Below are positions 45,150 to 54,614 of a stretch of 64,000 nt of DNA, piece by piece. Origin of the DNA: Alkalicaulis satelles (GTDB lineage: Bacteria; Pseudomonadota; Alphaproteobacteria; Caulobacterales; Maricaulaceae); contig NZ_VWOJ01000004.1 in NCBI RefSeq assembly GCF_008630495.1, positions 1 through 64,000 on the forward strand. The letters are read 5' to 3'. Position numbers and translations under genes: made by a program. A model generated the notes under the pieces. That model was not told the origin of the DNA, made no database searches, and was given only the letters and a program-made list of their open reading frames with translations. How positions within the stretch are numbered: position 1 is the stretch's first letter; each line of letters opens with the position of its first letter.

Positions 45150-45303
45150 CCCCTCACCTTTATCCTCTCCCCCATGTCCATGGGGGAGAGGGGGCTTCTA
45201 CGCCGCGCTTTATCCTTTGGGCTTGGGGCTTAGCATTTCCGAAAAGATCGCAGCGCCAAAGCCCCCTCTCCCCTCCCTGAGGGGAGAGGATAAAGGTGAG
45301 GGG
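45150..45303. repeat. Nested-palindrome repeat element (REP/MITE-like)
   Basis: The element is bounded by a perfect 23-base inverted repeat (45150-45172 and 45281-45303, arm CCCCTCACC to CTCTCCCC). Each end holds its own hairpin: 13-bp arms at 45164-45176 and 45179-45191, and 10-bp arms at 45265-45274 and 45280-45289. An inner 11-base inverted repeat is at 45187-45197 and 45259-45269. It has no coding capacity. It sits in an otherwise tight operon. Confidence 0.85.
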
Positions 45304-45343
45304 TGGGGGCGTGCGGCGCGCCGCGAATATCCAGGTCCCGCCC

Positions 45344-46291
45344 ATGACTGACCCCAATCTCTATGACTACAACCCGTACAGCGCGCGCCCGAAGATCGCA
45401 TGGCCGGAAGGTAAAAAGCTCGCTTTCTGGCTTGCGCCCAATATCGAGTTCTACGAATTCGATCCGCCCAGGAACCCCAAACGGCCCGGCTGGCCGCGCC
45501 CGGCGCCGGACGTGACGGGCTATGCCCAGCGCGATTACGGCAACCGGGTGGGCCACTGGCGCCTGATGGAGGCCATGGACCGCCATGATCTGCGCGGCTC
45601 GGTCAGCCTGAACGTGGCCATGTGCGACCACTGCCCGGAGATCATAGAGGCGTGTGCGCAGCGCGGCTGGGAGTTCTTCTCCCATGGCGTCTACAACACC
45701 CGCTATTCCTACGAGATGGACGAGGCTCAGGAGCGCGCGGTGATCGAGGATTCCATCCGCACGGTGGAGGCCGCCACGGGCCAGCGCATTCGCGGCTATC
45801 TCGCCCCGGCCCTAACCCATACGACCCGCACGCTCGATCTCATCGCCGAGTATGATTTCTGGTACACGTGCGATCTGTTCCAGGACGACCAGCCCCAGCC
45901 AGTGAAGACGAAAACGGGCCGTCTGCTCTCCATGCCCTATTCGCTGGAGGTCAATGACGTCATCACCTACGGCCAGCTGGCCATGGATCCCTGGCGCTAC
46001 GCCGATGTGCTCAAACGCCAGTTTGATCAGCTGCTGAAAGAGGGCGAGGCCAGCGGCACGGTGATGTGCATCCCGCTGCACGCCTATCTGGTCAGCCAGC
46101 CCCACCGCCTGCGCGCGTTTGAAACCGCGCTCGCCCATATCCGCGCCCATGGCGATGAGGTCTGGTTCGCCACCGCCCAGGAGATCGCCGGCCATGTGCG
46201 CGATCACTACTGGGACGCGATCCAGGACGATCTGGACGACAAGGGCCTGAAAACCGGCGGCACGGCGTTCGACGCGTGGAGCCAGCCATGA
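45344..46291 (+). CDS. Polysaccharide deacetylase-fold hydrolase, PuuE/allantoinase-like
   Basis: A 315-residue protein of the NodB/CE4 fold, in the subgroup of PuuE allantoinase and HpPgdA cyclic imidase rather than true sugar deacetylases. RDYGNRVGHWRLMEAMDRH at 63-81, and WEFFSHGVYNTRYSYEM with metal-type H114, are subgroup features. RGYLAPALTHTTRT and the C-terminal MCIPLHAYLVSQPHR also fit. The ATG at 45344 is preferred, because an upstream in-frame start lies in the repeat element. It overlaps the next gene by four bases. Confidence 0.82.
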   Translation: MTDPNLYDYNPYSARPKIAWPEGKKLAFWLAPNIEFYEFDPPRNPKRPGWPRPAPDVTGYAQRDYGNRVGHWRLMEAMDRHDLRGSVSLNVAMCDHCPEIIEACAQRGWEFFSHGVYNTRYSYEMDEAQERAVIEDSIRTVEAATGQRIRGYLAPALTHTTRTLDLIAEYDFWYTCDLFQDDQPQPVKTKTGRLLSMPYSLEVNDVITYGQLAMDPWRYADVLKRQFDQLLKEGEASGTVMCIPLHAYLVSQPHRLRAFETALAHIRAHGDEVWFATAQEIAGHVRDHYWDAIQDDLDDKGLKTGGTAFDAWSQP

Positions 46292-47202
46292 GCCTTGATC
46301 CGTCCTATCTCGACTATCCGAAGCGGGGATATGGCCAGGACATGGACCGGTATGACTGGGCGCTGGCGAAAGACCGCGCGCCGGTGCATCTGGCCAGCGG
46401 GGCCAAAATCGCCGCGATGATCGTGGTGGCGTGCGAATATCACCCGATTGACCCGAAGAAAGCCCCGTTCAATCACCCCCACGGCATGATCACGCCGTTT
46501 CCGGACCTGCGCCATTTCACCAGCCGCGATTATGGCAACCGGGTGGGCGTGTTCCGCATCCTGGCCGCCTTGCGCGAGGCCGGGCTGAGCGCGACCTTCG
46601 CCCTGTCGGCGGCGCTGCTGGAGCGCGCCCGGCCGCTGGCGGACGCCATTCTTAATGACGGCCACGAGATCGCGGCGGCGGGCCTGCATGGCGACGCCCT
46701 CCATCACGCCGGCCTCAGCGAAGACGAGGAGCGCGCCCTGATCGCCCGGACCCGCGAGGCGTTCGCCGCCGCAGGGATCGAACCGGTCACCTGGCTGTCG
46801 CCTGCGCGCCAGCAGAGCTTTGCGACGCCTGATCTCCTCACCGAAGCCGGCTTCACCCGCGTGCTCGACTGGGAGAGCGACCAGATCCCGCTGCCCCTTC
46901 GCACAAGCCACGGCCCGCTCAGCGCCTTGCCGCTCCTCAACGAGCTGGAGGATTTCAAGCTGCTGGTGGAGCGCAAGCAGGACGAGGCGTCCTGGGTGCG
47001 CCAGATCCTGGAAGCCAAGGATTATCTCAAAACCGAATACGCCGCGCGCGGCGCGTCGGTGCTGGGCTTCCAGCTGACGCCCTTCGTGGCCGGTCAGCCG
47101 TTTCGCATCACCGCGCTGGAGGCTTTGCTGGCGGGCCTTGCGCAAGACACAGATGTCTGGTGCGCGGGCGCGGACGTGATCGCCAGCGCTTTCGAGCGTT
47201 AG
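46288..47202 (+). CDS. Second polysaccharide deacetylase-fold hydrolase
   Basis: A 304-residue paralogue of the preceding protein. It starts MSLDPSYLDYPKRGYGQDM and shares the DYGNRVGVFRILAALREAG block and HEIAAAGLHGDALHHAGLSEDEERAL with PuuE-like enzymes, but the active-site region differs: GLHG-x4-H replaces SHGVYNTR. It may have a different substrate or form a heteromer with its neighbour, to which it is coupled by an ATGA overlap. Confidence 0.78.
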   Translation: MSLDPSYLDYPKRGYGQDMDRYDWALAKDRAPVHLASGAKIAAMIVVACEYHPIDPKKAPFNHPHGMITPFPDLRHFTSRDYGNRVGVFRILAALREAGLSATFALSAALLERARPLADAILNDGHEIAAAGLHGDALHHAGLSEDEERALIARTREAFAAAGIEPVTWLSPARQQSFATPDLLTEAGFTRVLDWESDQIPLPLRTSHGPLSALPLLNELEDFKLLVERKQDEASWVRQILEAKDYLKTEYAARGASVLGFQLTPFVAGQPFRITALEALLAGLAQDTDVWCAGADVIASAFER

Positions 47203-47286
47203 GCGTCAGGCGTCCCGCCGCACCTTCACCACAGCGCCCCCAGTGCCGGGGACGGAGCGGAAGGCGCGGCGTTTCTCCCGCTCAGA

Positions 47287-48504
47287 TCAGCCGTTCATCG
47301 CTTTGGCGAAGCGTTCGCCGACCGTGTCCAGGAAGCCCTCGGTGGACAGCCAGCCCTGCTGGTCGCCGACCAGGAGGGCCAGATCCTTGGTCATATAGCC
47401 CGACTCCACCGTCTTGATGATGGTCTGCTCGAGCTTGTCGGCGAAGTCCACCACCTGCTCATTGCCGTCCATCTTGCCGCGGAAGTGCAGGCCGCGCGTC
47501 CAGGCGAAGATCGAGGCGATGGAGTTGGTGGAGGTTTTCTCGCCCTTCTGGTGCTGGCGGTAGTGGCGCGTGACGGTGCCGTGGGCGGCCTCGGCCTCCA
47601 CGGTCTTGCCGTCCGGCGTCATCAGCACCGAGGTCATCAGGCCCAGCGAGCCGAAGCCCTGGGCCACCGTGTCCGATTGCACGTCACCGTCATAGTTCTT
47701 GCACGCCCACACAAAGCCGCCCGACCATTTCATCGCGGCGGCGACCATGTCGTCGATCAGGCGGTGCTCATAGGTGATCTTCTTGGCCGCAAAGGCGTCT
47801 TTGAATTCGCTTTGATAGACCTCTTCGAAGATGTCCTTGAAGCGCCCGTCATAGGCTTTCATGATCGTGTTCTTGGTGGACAGATAAACCGGCCAGCCGC
47901 GATCCAGGCCATAGCGCAGCGAGGCGCGGGCGAAGTCGCGGATCGATTCGTCCAGGTTATACATGCCCATGGCCACGCCCGATGACGGGAATTTGTAGAC
48001 CTCATGGGTGACCGGCGCGGAGCCGTCTTCAGGCGTATAGGTCAGCGTCAGCGTGCCCGGGCCGGGGATCAGCATGTCGGTGGCGCGGTACTGGTCGCCA
48101 AAGGCGTGGCGGCCGATCACGATGGGCTTGGTCCAGCCGGGCACCAGGCGCGGCACGTTCTTGATCACGATGGGCTCGCGGAACACCACGCCGCCCAGGA
48201 TGTTGCGGATCGTGCCGTTGGGCGACTTCCACATCTTCTTCAGGCCGAACTCCTCCACCCGGGCCTCGTCCGGGGTGATGGTGGCGCATTTGACGCCCAC
48301 GCCGTAATGCTTGATGGCCTCGGCGGCCTCCACCGTGATCTGGTCGTCGGTCTCGTCGCGCTTCTGGATCGACAGATCATAGTATTTCAGATCGATATCC
48401 AGATAGGGCAGGATCAGCTTGTCCTTGATCAGCGCCCAGATGATGCGGGTCATCTCGTCGCCGTCGAGTTCAACAACCGGGGTGTCGACTTTGATCTTGG
48501 CCAT
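47287..48504 (-). CDS. icd: NADP-dependent isocitrate dehydrogenase
   Basis: Icd converts isocitrate to 2-oxoglutarate in the TCA cycle. The ATG at 48504 gives [20 protein letters not shown] and 405 residues, the usual length of the eukaryotic-like type II homodimeric enzyme common in alphaproteobacteria. [17 protein letters not shown], the metal-binding [14 protein letters not shown], and [16 protein letters not shown] are present. It is divergent from trmJ across 128 bases. Confidence 0.96.
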   Translation of the reverse strand: MAKIKVDTPVVELDGDEMTRIIWALIKDKLILPYLDIDLKYYDLSIQKRDETDDQITVEAAEAIKHYGVGVKCATITPDEARVEEFGLKKMWKSPNGTIRNILGGVVFREPIVIKNVPRLVPGWTKPIVIGRHAFGDQYRATDMLIPGPGTLTLTYTPEDGSAPVTHEVYKFPSSGVAMGMYNLDESIRDFARASLRYGLDRGWPVYLSTKNTIMKAYDGRFKDIFEEVYQSEFKDAFAAKKITYEHRLIDDMVAAAMKWSGGFVWACKNYDGDVQSDTVAQGFGSLGLMTSVLMTPDGKTVEAEAAHGTVTRHYRQHQKGEKTSTNSIASIFAWTRGLHFRGKMDGNEQVVDFADKLEQTIIKTVESGYMTKDLALLVGDQQGWLSTEGFLDTVGERFAKAMNG

Positions 48505-48632
48505 GGGGAGGGTCTCTTCTGCTTGGCGTGGGGCGCGGCCTGCACCGGAAGGAGCGGTGCGCGCGCGGATGAGGGGTGGACGAATGCCGCGGCGGTGTCT
48601 AGCACCCCGCCGCAGCAAGAGAAAGGGCGCCG

Positions 48633-49424
48633 ATGAACCGCGATGAACCTGCGGGCCGCATGACTGAACCGGGGGCGGCCAGCGGCGCGCCCGCGCCGGT
48701 CTTCATCCTGGTCGGCCCGCAAATGGGCGAGAATATCGGCGCCTGCGCGCGGGTGATGGGCAATTTCGCGATTTCCCAGCTGCGTCTGGCTGCGCCGCGC
48801 GATGGCTGGCCCAATCCGGCCGCGCAGGCCATGGCGGCGGGCTCGCCGGTTCTGGACAACGCGCAGGTGTTTGACGATTTCGAGGCCGCTGTGGCCGATT
48901 GTCATACGCTCTACGCCACCACCGCGCGCCCGCGCGGCATGGTCAAGCCGGTGCTCACAGCCCGCCAGGCCATGGCGCGCGCGCGCAGCGAGCTGGAAGC
49001 GGGGATGCGCGTCGGCGTTCTGTTCGGGGCGGAGAAGTCCGGCCTGCCCAATGCGGCGGTGACACGCGCCAGCGCCATCGTGACCTTGCCCGTGGACCCT
49101 GATTTCGCCTCGCTCAACCTGGCCATGGCGTGCGGGGTTATGGCCCATGAATGGCGCGCGGGCGACCCGGCGCCGGACATGTTCGAGCCGCTGGCTGACC
49201 GGGCGGGCGCCGCCGAGATGGAGGGGCTCTACGCCCATCTCCAGGACGAGCTGGAGCGGGCGGGCTTTTTCTATCCGCCCGAAAAGACGCCGCTGATGAT
49301 GCAGAACCTGATCAACGGGTTTGCGCGCGGCGGGCTGACCAGCCAGGAAGTGCGCACCCTGCGCGGGGTGATCAAGGCGCTGACCCTGGGCCGGGGCAAG
49401 GCGCGCATCGTGCGCGAGGACTGA
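48633..49424 (+). CDS. trmJ: tRNA (cytidine/uridine-2'-O-)-methyltransferase TrmJ-like
   Basis: A SPOUT-family RNA methyltransferase of 263 residues. [22 protein letters not shown] at about 24-45 and [37 protein letters not shown] are diagnostic of the TrmJ/TrmL group; TrmJ modifies position 32 of several tRNAs. The C-terminal helical extension supports TrmJ over TrmL. It is upstream of rpsB but separated by a promoter region. Confidence 0.88.
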   Translation: MNRDEPAGRMTEPGAASGAPAPVFILVGPQMGENIGACARVMGNFAISQLRLAAPRDGWPNPAAQAMAAGSPVLDNAQVFDDFEAAVADCHTLYATTARPRGMVKPVLTARQAMARARSELEAGMRVGVLFGAEKSGLPNAAVTRASAIVTLPVDPDFASLNLAMACGVMAHEWRAGDPAPDMFEPLADRAGAAEMEGLYAHLQDELERAGFFYPPEKTPLMMQNLINGFARGGLTSQEVRTLRGVIKALTLGRGKARIVRED

Positions 49425-49459
49425 ACGCCGGGTCCGGAGCGGGGCGCGGCGATGCGCGC

Positions 49460-49488
49460 TTGCAGGGACGGGCCTCTACCCGTATAAG
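49460..49488 (+). promoter_or_regulatory. Candidate sigma-70 promoter for rpsB-tsf
   Basis: TTGCAG at 49460-49465 and TATAAG at 49483-49488 are 17 bases apart. The leader to rpsB is about 150 bases, with no gene. S2 autoregulation through such leaders is known in other bacteria but was not demonstrated from this sequence. Confidence 0.6.
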
Positions 49489-49644
49489 CGCGCGCGATCC
49501 CGCACGCGGGGCTCGGCGCGCCATGGGGTGCGTCGCTCCGGTGCCGTGTCCGGCTTCTGGGCTGTTTCGTTCCTAACCAGGGCGGCAGGTCAGGCCGGCC
49601 CGGCTCCGCCCCGCGGAGGCCAACCGGAAAAAGGACCGATCAAC

Positions 49645-50544
49645 ATGGCTCTTCCTGACTTCTCCATGCGTCAGCTGCTCGAAGCCGGCGCGCATTTCGG
49701 ACACCAGACCCACCGCTGGAACCCGAAGATGAAATCCTACATCTTCGGCGAACGCTCGGGCATTCACATCATCGACCTGTCCCAGACCGTGCCGCTGCTG
49801 CACCAGGCTCTGGTGAAGGTGCGTGAAGTCGCCGCCGGCGGCGGGCGCATCCTGTTCGTGGGCACCAAGCGCCAGGCCTCCGAGCCGATCGCGCAGGCCG
49901 CCCAGCGCTGCGCGCAATACTATATGAATCACCGCTGGCTCGGCGGCACGCTGACCAATTGGGCGACCATCTCCAATTCCATCGCGCGCCTGCGCGAGCT
50001 GGAGGCGCTGCTGGACGCCGAGGGCGGGCCTGAAGGCCTGACCAAGAAAGAAACCCTGATGCTCACCCGCGAGCGCGAGAAGCTCGAACGCTCCCTGGGC
50101 GGCATCAAGGAAATGGGCGGCACGCCCAATCTGATGTTCGTGATCGACACCAACAAGGAAGCGATCGCCATCCAGGAAGCCAAGCGTCTTGGCATTCCGG
50201 TGGTCGCGGTGATCGACACCAATTGCGATCCCGACGCCATCGATTTCCCGATCCCGGGCAATGACGACGCCGCGCGCGCCATCGCGCTGTATTGCGACCT
50301 GATCGCCGACGCGGTGCTGGACGGCATCTCCGACAGCCAGGCCTCGCTGGGCGTGGATCTGGGCGCCAGCGCCGCGCCGAGCGCGGCGGCTCTGGGCCTG
50401 GACGAGGTGAAGGCTGAAGCGCCGGCTGAAACGCCTGCCGAGGCTGCGCCGGAAGCGGCCGCCGAAACACCTGCCGAAACACCGGCTGAAGCTGCGCCTG
50501 AAGAAGCTGCAGCCGAGACCGGCGCGAAAGCCAAGGCCGACTAG
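49645..50544 (+). CDS. rpsB: 30S ribosomal protein S2
   Basis: S2 is the last 30S protein to bind and is needed for S1 attachment. The ATG at 49645 gives [20 protein letters not shown]; an upstream in-frame start at 49528 is rejected. The family blocks [22 protein letters not shown] and [15 protein letters not shown] are present. At 299 residues it has an Ala/Glu/Pro-rich C-terminal tail of about 45 residues with repeated AETPAEA-type units, absent from E. coli S2 (241). It is followed by tsf. Confidence 0.97.
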   Translation: MALPDFSMRQLLEAGAHFGHQTHRWNPKMKSYIFGERSGIHIIDLSQTVPLLHQALVKVREVAAGGGRILFVGTKRQASEPIAQAAQRCAQYYMNHRWLGGTLTNWATISNSIARLRELEALLDAEGGPEGLTKKETLMLTREREKLERSLGGIKEMGGTPNLMFVIDTNKEAIAIQEAKRLGIPVVAVIDTNCDPDAIDFPIPGNDDAARAIALYCDLIADAVLDGISDSQASLGVDLGASAAPSAAALGLDEVKAEAPAETPAEAAPEAAAETPAETPAEAAPEEAAAETGAKAKAD

Positions 50545-50571
50545 GCCAGGCCTGACGCGCGACGACACATG

Positions 50572-50599
50572 GCCGGCCGGGGCGCACGCTCCGGCCGGC
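50572..50599 (+). other. Hairpin between rpsB and tsf
   Basis: GCCGGCCGG at 50572-50580 pairs with CCGGCCGGC at 50591-50599 across a ten-base loop. No T-run follows, so it looks like a partial attenuator or mRNA stabiliser, as often found between rpsB and tsf. Confidence 0.45.
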
Positions 50600-50659
50600 T
50601 CCTCTACAAAAAGTCCGTCCCGGTCAGGGGCGGGTGCAATGACTTAAGGAGACCTCCCC

Positions 50660-51592
50660 ATGGCCGAGATCACCGCCGCCCTCGTCAAGGAGCTTCGCGA
50701 GAAGACCGGCGCAGGCATGATGGACTGCAAGAAAGCCCTGGCCGAGACCAATGGCGATCTGGAAGCGGCCATTGACTGGCTGCGCACCAAGGGCCTGTCG
50801 AAAGCCGCCAAGAAGGCTGACCGCGTCACCGCCGAGGGCCTGGTGGCCGTCGCAGCGCGCACCCGGGGCGCAGGCATGGCCGCTTCTGCGGTCGAGGTGA
50901 ATTCCGAGACCGACTTCGTGGCGCGCAACGCCCAGTTCCAGGCCGCCGTGGCCGAAATCGCGGGCCTGGCCGTGGATGCCGATGATCTGGCCGGCCTGCT
51001 GGCCGCCAAGACCGCGGCGGGGACCAGCGTCTCGGACACGCTGACCAATCTGATCGCCACCATTGGCGAGAACATGTCGGTGCGCCGCATGGCCACGCTT
51101 TCGGCCGATCCGGGCGTGGTCTCGCTTTATGTGCACAATGCTGCGGCTGAAAACATGGGCAAGATCGGCGTGCTGGTCGCGCTCAAATCGGCTGGCGACA
51201 AGGCCGTGCTGGAAGAGCTGGGCCGCAAGATCGCCATGCACGTGGCCGCTACGGCGCCGGCGGCGACCACCGAGGCCGAGGTCGATCCCGCCCTGGTGGC
51301 GCGCGAGCGTGAAGTGTTCGCCGCTTCCGCGCGCGAATCGGGCAAGCCGGACAACATCATCGAGAAGATGGTGGAAGGGCGCATCCGCAAGTTCTTCGAG
51401 GAAGTGGTGCTGCTCAAGCAGTCCTTCGTGCTCGATCCCGACAAGACCGTGGCCGAGGCGGTGAAAGCCGCCGAGAAGGACGCCGGCGCGCCTGTCGAAC
51501 TGACCGGATTCGTGCGCATGGTGCTCGGCGAAGGCGTCGAGAAGAAGCAGGAAGACTTCGCCGCTGAAGTGGCTGCGGCGGCCAAGGGCTAG
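50660..51592 (+). CDS. tsf: Elongation factor Ts
   Basis: EF-Ts is the nucleotide exchange factor for EF-Tu. The 310-residue product starts [20 protein letters not shown] and has the TS-N (UBA-like) domain with [23 protein letters not shown], then [13 protein letters not shown] in the core domain. Length matches family members with a dimerisation domain. AAGGAGACC precedes the ATG. Confidence 0.97.
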   Translation: MAEITAALVKELREKTGAGMMDCKKALAETNGDLEAAIDWLRTKGLSKAAKKADRVTAEGLVAVAARTRGAGMAASAVEVNSETDFVARNAQFQAAVAEIAGLAVDADDLAGLLAAKTAAGTSVSDTLTNLIATIGENMSVRRMATLSADPGVVSLYVHNAAAENMGKIGVLVALKSAGDKAVLEELGRKIAMHVAATAPAATTEAEVDPALVAREREVFAASARESGKPDNIIEKMVEGRIRKFFEEVVLLKQSFVLDPDKTVAEAVKAAEKDAGAPVELTGFVRMVLGEGVEKKQEDFAAEVAAAAKG

Positions 51593-51601
51593 ACTGCATG
51601 C

Positions 51602-51626
51602 CGGGCCCGGCCAGGCGCCGGGCCCG
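51602..51626 (+). other. Hairpin between tsf and pyrH
   Basis: CGGGCCCGGC at 51602-51611 and GCCGGGCCCG at 51617-51626 form a ten-bp, very GC-rich stem. No T-run is present, so readthrough into pyrH is likely. Confidence 0.4.
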
Positions 51627-51670
51627 CGCGCGGTCTGACGGCCGGTCAAAGGCAAGGGGAGGCTAGAGAC

Positions 51671-52450
51671 ATGAGCAAGCCGTGTAGCGAAGCGTCCCGT
51701 GCCGTTCCCTCAGGGCCGTACAAGCGCGTGCTCCTGAAAGTCTCCGGCGAGGCCCTGATGGGCGCGGAGCCCTACGGCATCGACATGAACACCGCCGAGC
51801 GCATCGCGCGCGAGGTGGGCGAGGCGGTGGAGGCTGGCTACGAGCTGTGCCTGGTGATTGGCGGGGGCAATATCTTCCGCGGGCTGCAGGCCGCCGCCAA
51901 GGGCATGGAGCGCGCCGCTGCCGATTATATGGGCATGCTGGCCACGGTGATGAACGCGCTGGCCATGCAGACCGCGCTGGAGCGCCTGGGCGTGCCCACG
52001 CGGGTGCAGTCGGCCATCCCCATGACCACGGTGTGCGAGCCCTATATCCGCCGGCGCGCCGTGCGCCATATGGAAAAGGGCCGCGTGGTGATCTTCGCCG
52101 CCGGCACCGGCAATCCCTTTTTCACCACCGATACGGCTGCAGCCCTGCGCGCCGCCGAGATGGGCTGCGACGCCCTGTTCAAGGGCACGGGGGTGGACGG
52201 GGTGTATGACAGCGATCCGCGCGTCAATACGGACGCCAAGCGGTTTGAACGGCTCGACTATATTGACGTTCTGGCGCGCGATCTCAAAGTGATGGACGCC
52301 TCGGCCGTGACGCTGATGCGCGACAACCAGATTCCCATCGTGGTGTTCAATATCCGCGAACAGGGCGGGCTGGCGCGCGTGTTGGACGGTCAGGGCACCT
52401 GCACTGTAGTGGGGCCTTCGGGCGAATCCGGCCACACAGGCGGGCGGTAA
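51671..52450 (+). CDS. pyrH: Uridylate kinase
   Basis: PyrH phosphorylates UMP to UDP. The 259-residue product has the amino-acid-kinase core: [55 protein letters not shown] and [10 protein letters not shown] 15-residue N-terminal extension and a short Gly/Ser tail are present. The tsf-pyrH-frr order is standard. Confidence 0.97.
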   Translation: MSKPCSEASRAVPSGPYKRVLLKVSGEALMGAEPYGIDMNTAERIAREVGEAVEAGYELCLVIGGGNIFRGLQAAAKGMERAAADYMGMLATVMNALAMQTALERLGVPTRVQSAIPMTTVCEPYIRRRAVRHMEKGRVVIFAAGTGNPFFTTDTAAALRAAEMGCDALFKGTGVDGVYDSDPRVNTDAKRFERLDYIDVLARDLKVMDASAVTLMRDNQIPIVVFNIREQGGLARVLDGQGTCTVVGPSGESGHTGGR

Positions 52451-52471
52451 AGCCGAGTTCGGGAGACAAGC

Positions 52472-53029
52472 ATGTCCGGTTTCAGCCTCAAAGACATCGA
52501 AAAACGCATGGATGGCGCGGTAGACGCGCTGCGCAAGGAATTCACCGGCCTGCGCACGGGCCGCGCCAGCGCCGGCCTGCTCGATCCGATCAAGGTGGAC
52601 GCCTATGGCTCGCTCACGCCGATCAACCAGGTCGGCACGGTCAGCACGCCCGAGGCGCGCATGCTCTCGGTGCAGGTCTGGGACCGCAATCTGGCCGGCG
52701 CGGTGGACAAGGCGATCCGCAATTCCGGGCTGGGCCTCAACCCGGTCATGGAAGGCGCGCTGATCCGCATCCCGATCCCGCCGCTCAATGAGGAGCGCCG
52801 CGCTGAACTGGCCAAGACCGCCGGCGGTTACGCTGAACAGGCCCGCATCGCCGTGCGCAATGTGCGCCGTGACGGCATGGACGCCCTGAAAAAGGCGGAA
52901 AAGGATAATGAGATCAGCGAGGACGAACACAAGAAGCTCGCCGATCAGGTGCAAAAAGCCACCGACAACCACATCGCCGTCATAGACGAGCTGCTCAAGA
53001 CCAAGCAGGAAGAAATCACGCAGGTCTGA
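52472..53029 (+). CDS. frr: Ribosome recycling factor
   Basis: RRF splits post-termination ribosomes with EF-G. The 185-residue product has [38 protein letters not shown] and [23 protein letters not shown], all family signatures. It lies 21 bases after pyrH and is followed by uppS. Confidence 0.97.
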   Translation: MSGFSLKDIEKRMDGAVDALRKEFTGLRTGRASAGLLDPIKVDAYGSLTPINQVGTVSTPEARMLSVQVWDRNLAGAVDKAIRNSGLGLNPVMEGALIRIPIPPLNEERRAELAKTAGGYAEQARIAVRNVRRDGMDALKKAEKDNEISEDEHKKLADQVQKATDNHIAVIDELLKTKQEEITQV

Positions 53030-53061
53030 GCCTTGCTGGCCAGATCAAGGGAGGCCGCCGC

Positions 53062-53778
53062 ATGGCGCAGCCTGACGCCAAGGACCGGCTGCCGCGCCAT
53101 GTGGCCATCATCATGGACGGCAATGGACGCTGGGCCGCCGCGCGCGGGTTGCCGCGCGCGTTTGGCCACAAGGCCGGCGTGGAGGCTGTGCGCAAGGCGG
53201 TGCGCGCGGCGGGCGATCTGGGCCTGACCCATCTGACCTTGTTCAGCTTCTCCACCGAGAACTGGCGCCGTCCCGCCGCCGAGATCGACACGCTGTTCGA
53301 TCTTCTGCGCCAGTATGTGGCCGCCGATCTGGAAAGCCTGCACGCCGAGGGCGTGCGCGTGCGCATTATCGGCCGGCGCAAGGGGCTGACGGCGGACCTT
53401 CAGGCCACCATTGACCGGGTGGAGGCGCGCACGCGCCATAATGACAAATTCCACCTGACCATCGCTTTCAATTATGGCGGGCGCGACGAGCTGGTGCGCG
53501 CAGCTGCGCGCGCAGCCAGGGCGTCGGGCGGCGATCTCTCCGAACTCACCGAAGCCGGGCTGGAGTCGCATCTGGATACGGCGGGCCTGCCTGATCCCGA
53601 TCTGGTGATCCGCACCAGCGGCGAACGGCGCCTGTCCAATTTCCTTTTGTGGCAGGCCGCCTATGCCGAGCTGATCCTGATTGATGTGCTCTGGCCGGAT
53701 TTCGGTGAAGCCGATCTTCGTGCGGCGCTGGACGAATACGCCAGGCGCGAGCGCCGCTTCGGCGCGGTGCGCGCATGA
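53062..53778 (+). CDS. uppS: Undecaprenyl diphosphate synthase
   Basis: UppS makes the C55 lipid carrier for peptidoglycan and LPS by successive cis-condensations of isopentenyl diphosphate. The 238-residue product has HVAIIMDGNGRWA with catalytic-type D19, LTLFSFSTENWRRP, and the C-terminal PDLVIRTSGERRLSNFLLWQ. Its stop overlaps the cdsA start by four bases. Confidence 0.96.
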   Translation: MAQPDAKDRLPRHVAIIMDGNGRWAAARGLPRAFGHKAGVEAVRKAVRAAGDLGLTHLTLFSFSTENWRRPAAEIDTLFDLLRQYVAADLESLHAEGVRVRIIGRRKGLTADLQATIDRVEARTRHNDKFHLTIAFNYGGRDELVRAAARAARASGGDLSELTEAGLESHLDTAGLPDPDLVIRTSGERRLSNFLLWQAAYAELILIDVLWPDFGEADLRAALDEYARRERRFGAVRA

Positions 53779-54614
53779 GCGCTGACAATACCGCGCGCCG
53801 GCGGGGCGCGCCGGGCGATCCGGTCTTCGTCAAGCGCGTGGTCTCTGCGCTGGTGCTGGCGCCTGTCGCCATCCTCCTGGTCTGGGCCGGCGGAACGGCG
53901 TTTTCCATTTTCGTGGCCGCTTTCGCCGCCGCCATGGCGTGGGAATGGGTGCGCATGTCCGACCGCGCCGCCCCGCCGCGCGCCTTCGCCATCGCCACCG
54001 GTGCGGCGGTGGGCGCTGCGCTGCTGGCCGGGCAGGGCGAACCGCTGTGGACGCTGGCCTGGATCGCGGGCGGGGCGGTATGCGCCGGCCTTGACCGCCG
54101 CCGGCGCGGGCGCGCCCTGGACGCCATGATCGGCGCGGCCTATGTGGCGGGCGCGGCGGCCATGCTGGTGTCCTTGCGCGAGGGCGAGCAGGGCGGGCTG
54201 ACCGCCGTTCTCTTTCTGCTGGCGGTGGTCTGGGCGGCGGACACCTTCGCCTATCTGGCGGGCAGCTGGATCGGCGGGCCGAAGCTTCTGCCCGCCGCCA
54301 GCCCCAACAAGACCTGGGCGGGCCTGGCCGCAGGGCTGATATGCGGTACGGCGGCGGGCGCAGGCGTGGCGGCGCTGGTGGGCTTTGATCCGGTCTATGC
54401 AGCCATGGTCGCCCTGCCCACGGCCCTGGCCGCCGTCATGGGCGATCTGGCGATGTCTCTGGCCAAACGCCGCTTTGGCGTGAAGGATGCGGGCGATCTG
54501 ATCCCGGGCCATGGCGGGGTGCTTGACCGTGTGGATGCGCTGATGCTGGCGGTACTGTTTGCCGGCGCCTGGCGGGCGTTGGGCCCGGACGGCTGGCCGG
54601 GGGCGGGCCTGTGA
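53775..54614 (+). CDS. cdsA: Phosphatidate cytidylyltransferase
   Basis: CdsA makes CDP-diacylglycerol, the precursor of membrane phospholipids. The 279-residue membrane protein has multiple helices. The signature region is SLAKRRFGVKDAGDLIPGHGGVLDRVD near the C-terminus, with DTFAYLAGSWIGGPKLLPAASPNKTW upstream. It overlaps uppS and dxr by four bases each, so it is translationally coupled to both. Confidence 0.95.
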   Translation: MSADNTARRRGAPGDPVFVKRVVSALVLAPVAILLVWAGGTAFSIFVAAFAAAMAWEWVRMSDRAAPPRAFAIATGAAVGAALLAGQGEPLWTLAWIAGGAVCAGLDRRRRGRALDAMIGAAYVAGAAAMLVSLREGEQGGLTAVLFLLAVVWAADTFAYLAGSWIGGPKLLPAASPNKTWAGLAAGLICGTAAGAGVAALVGFDPVYAAMVALPTALAAVMGDLAMSLAKRRFGVKDAGDLIPGHGGVLDRVDALMLAVLFAGAWRALGPDGWPGAGL

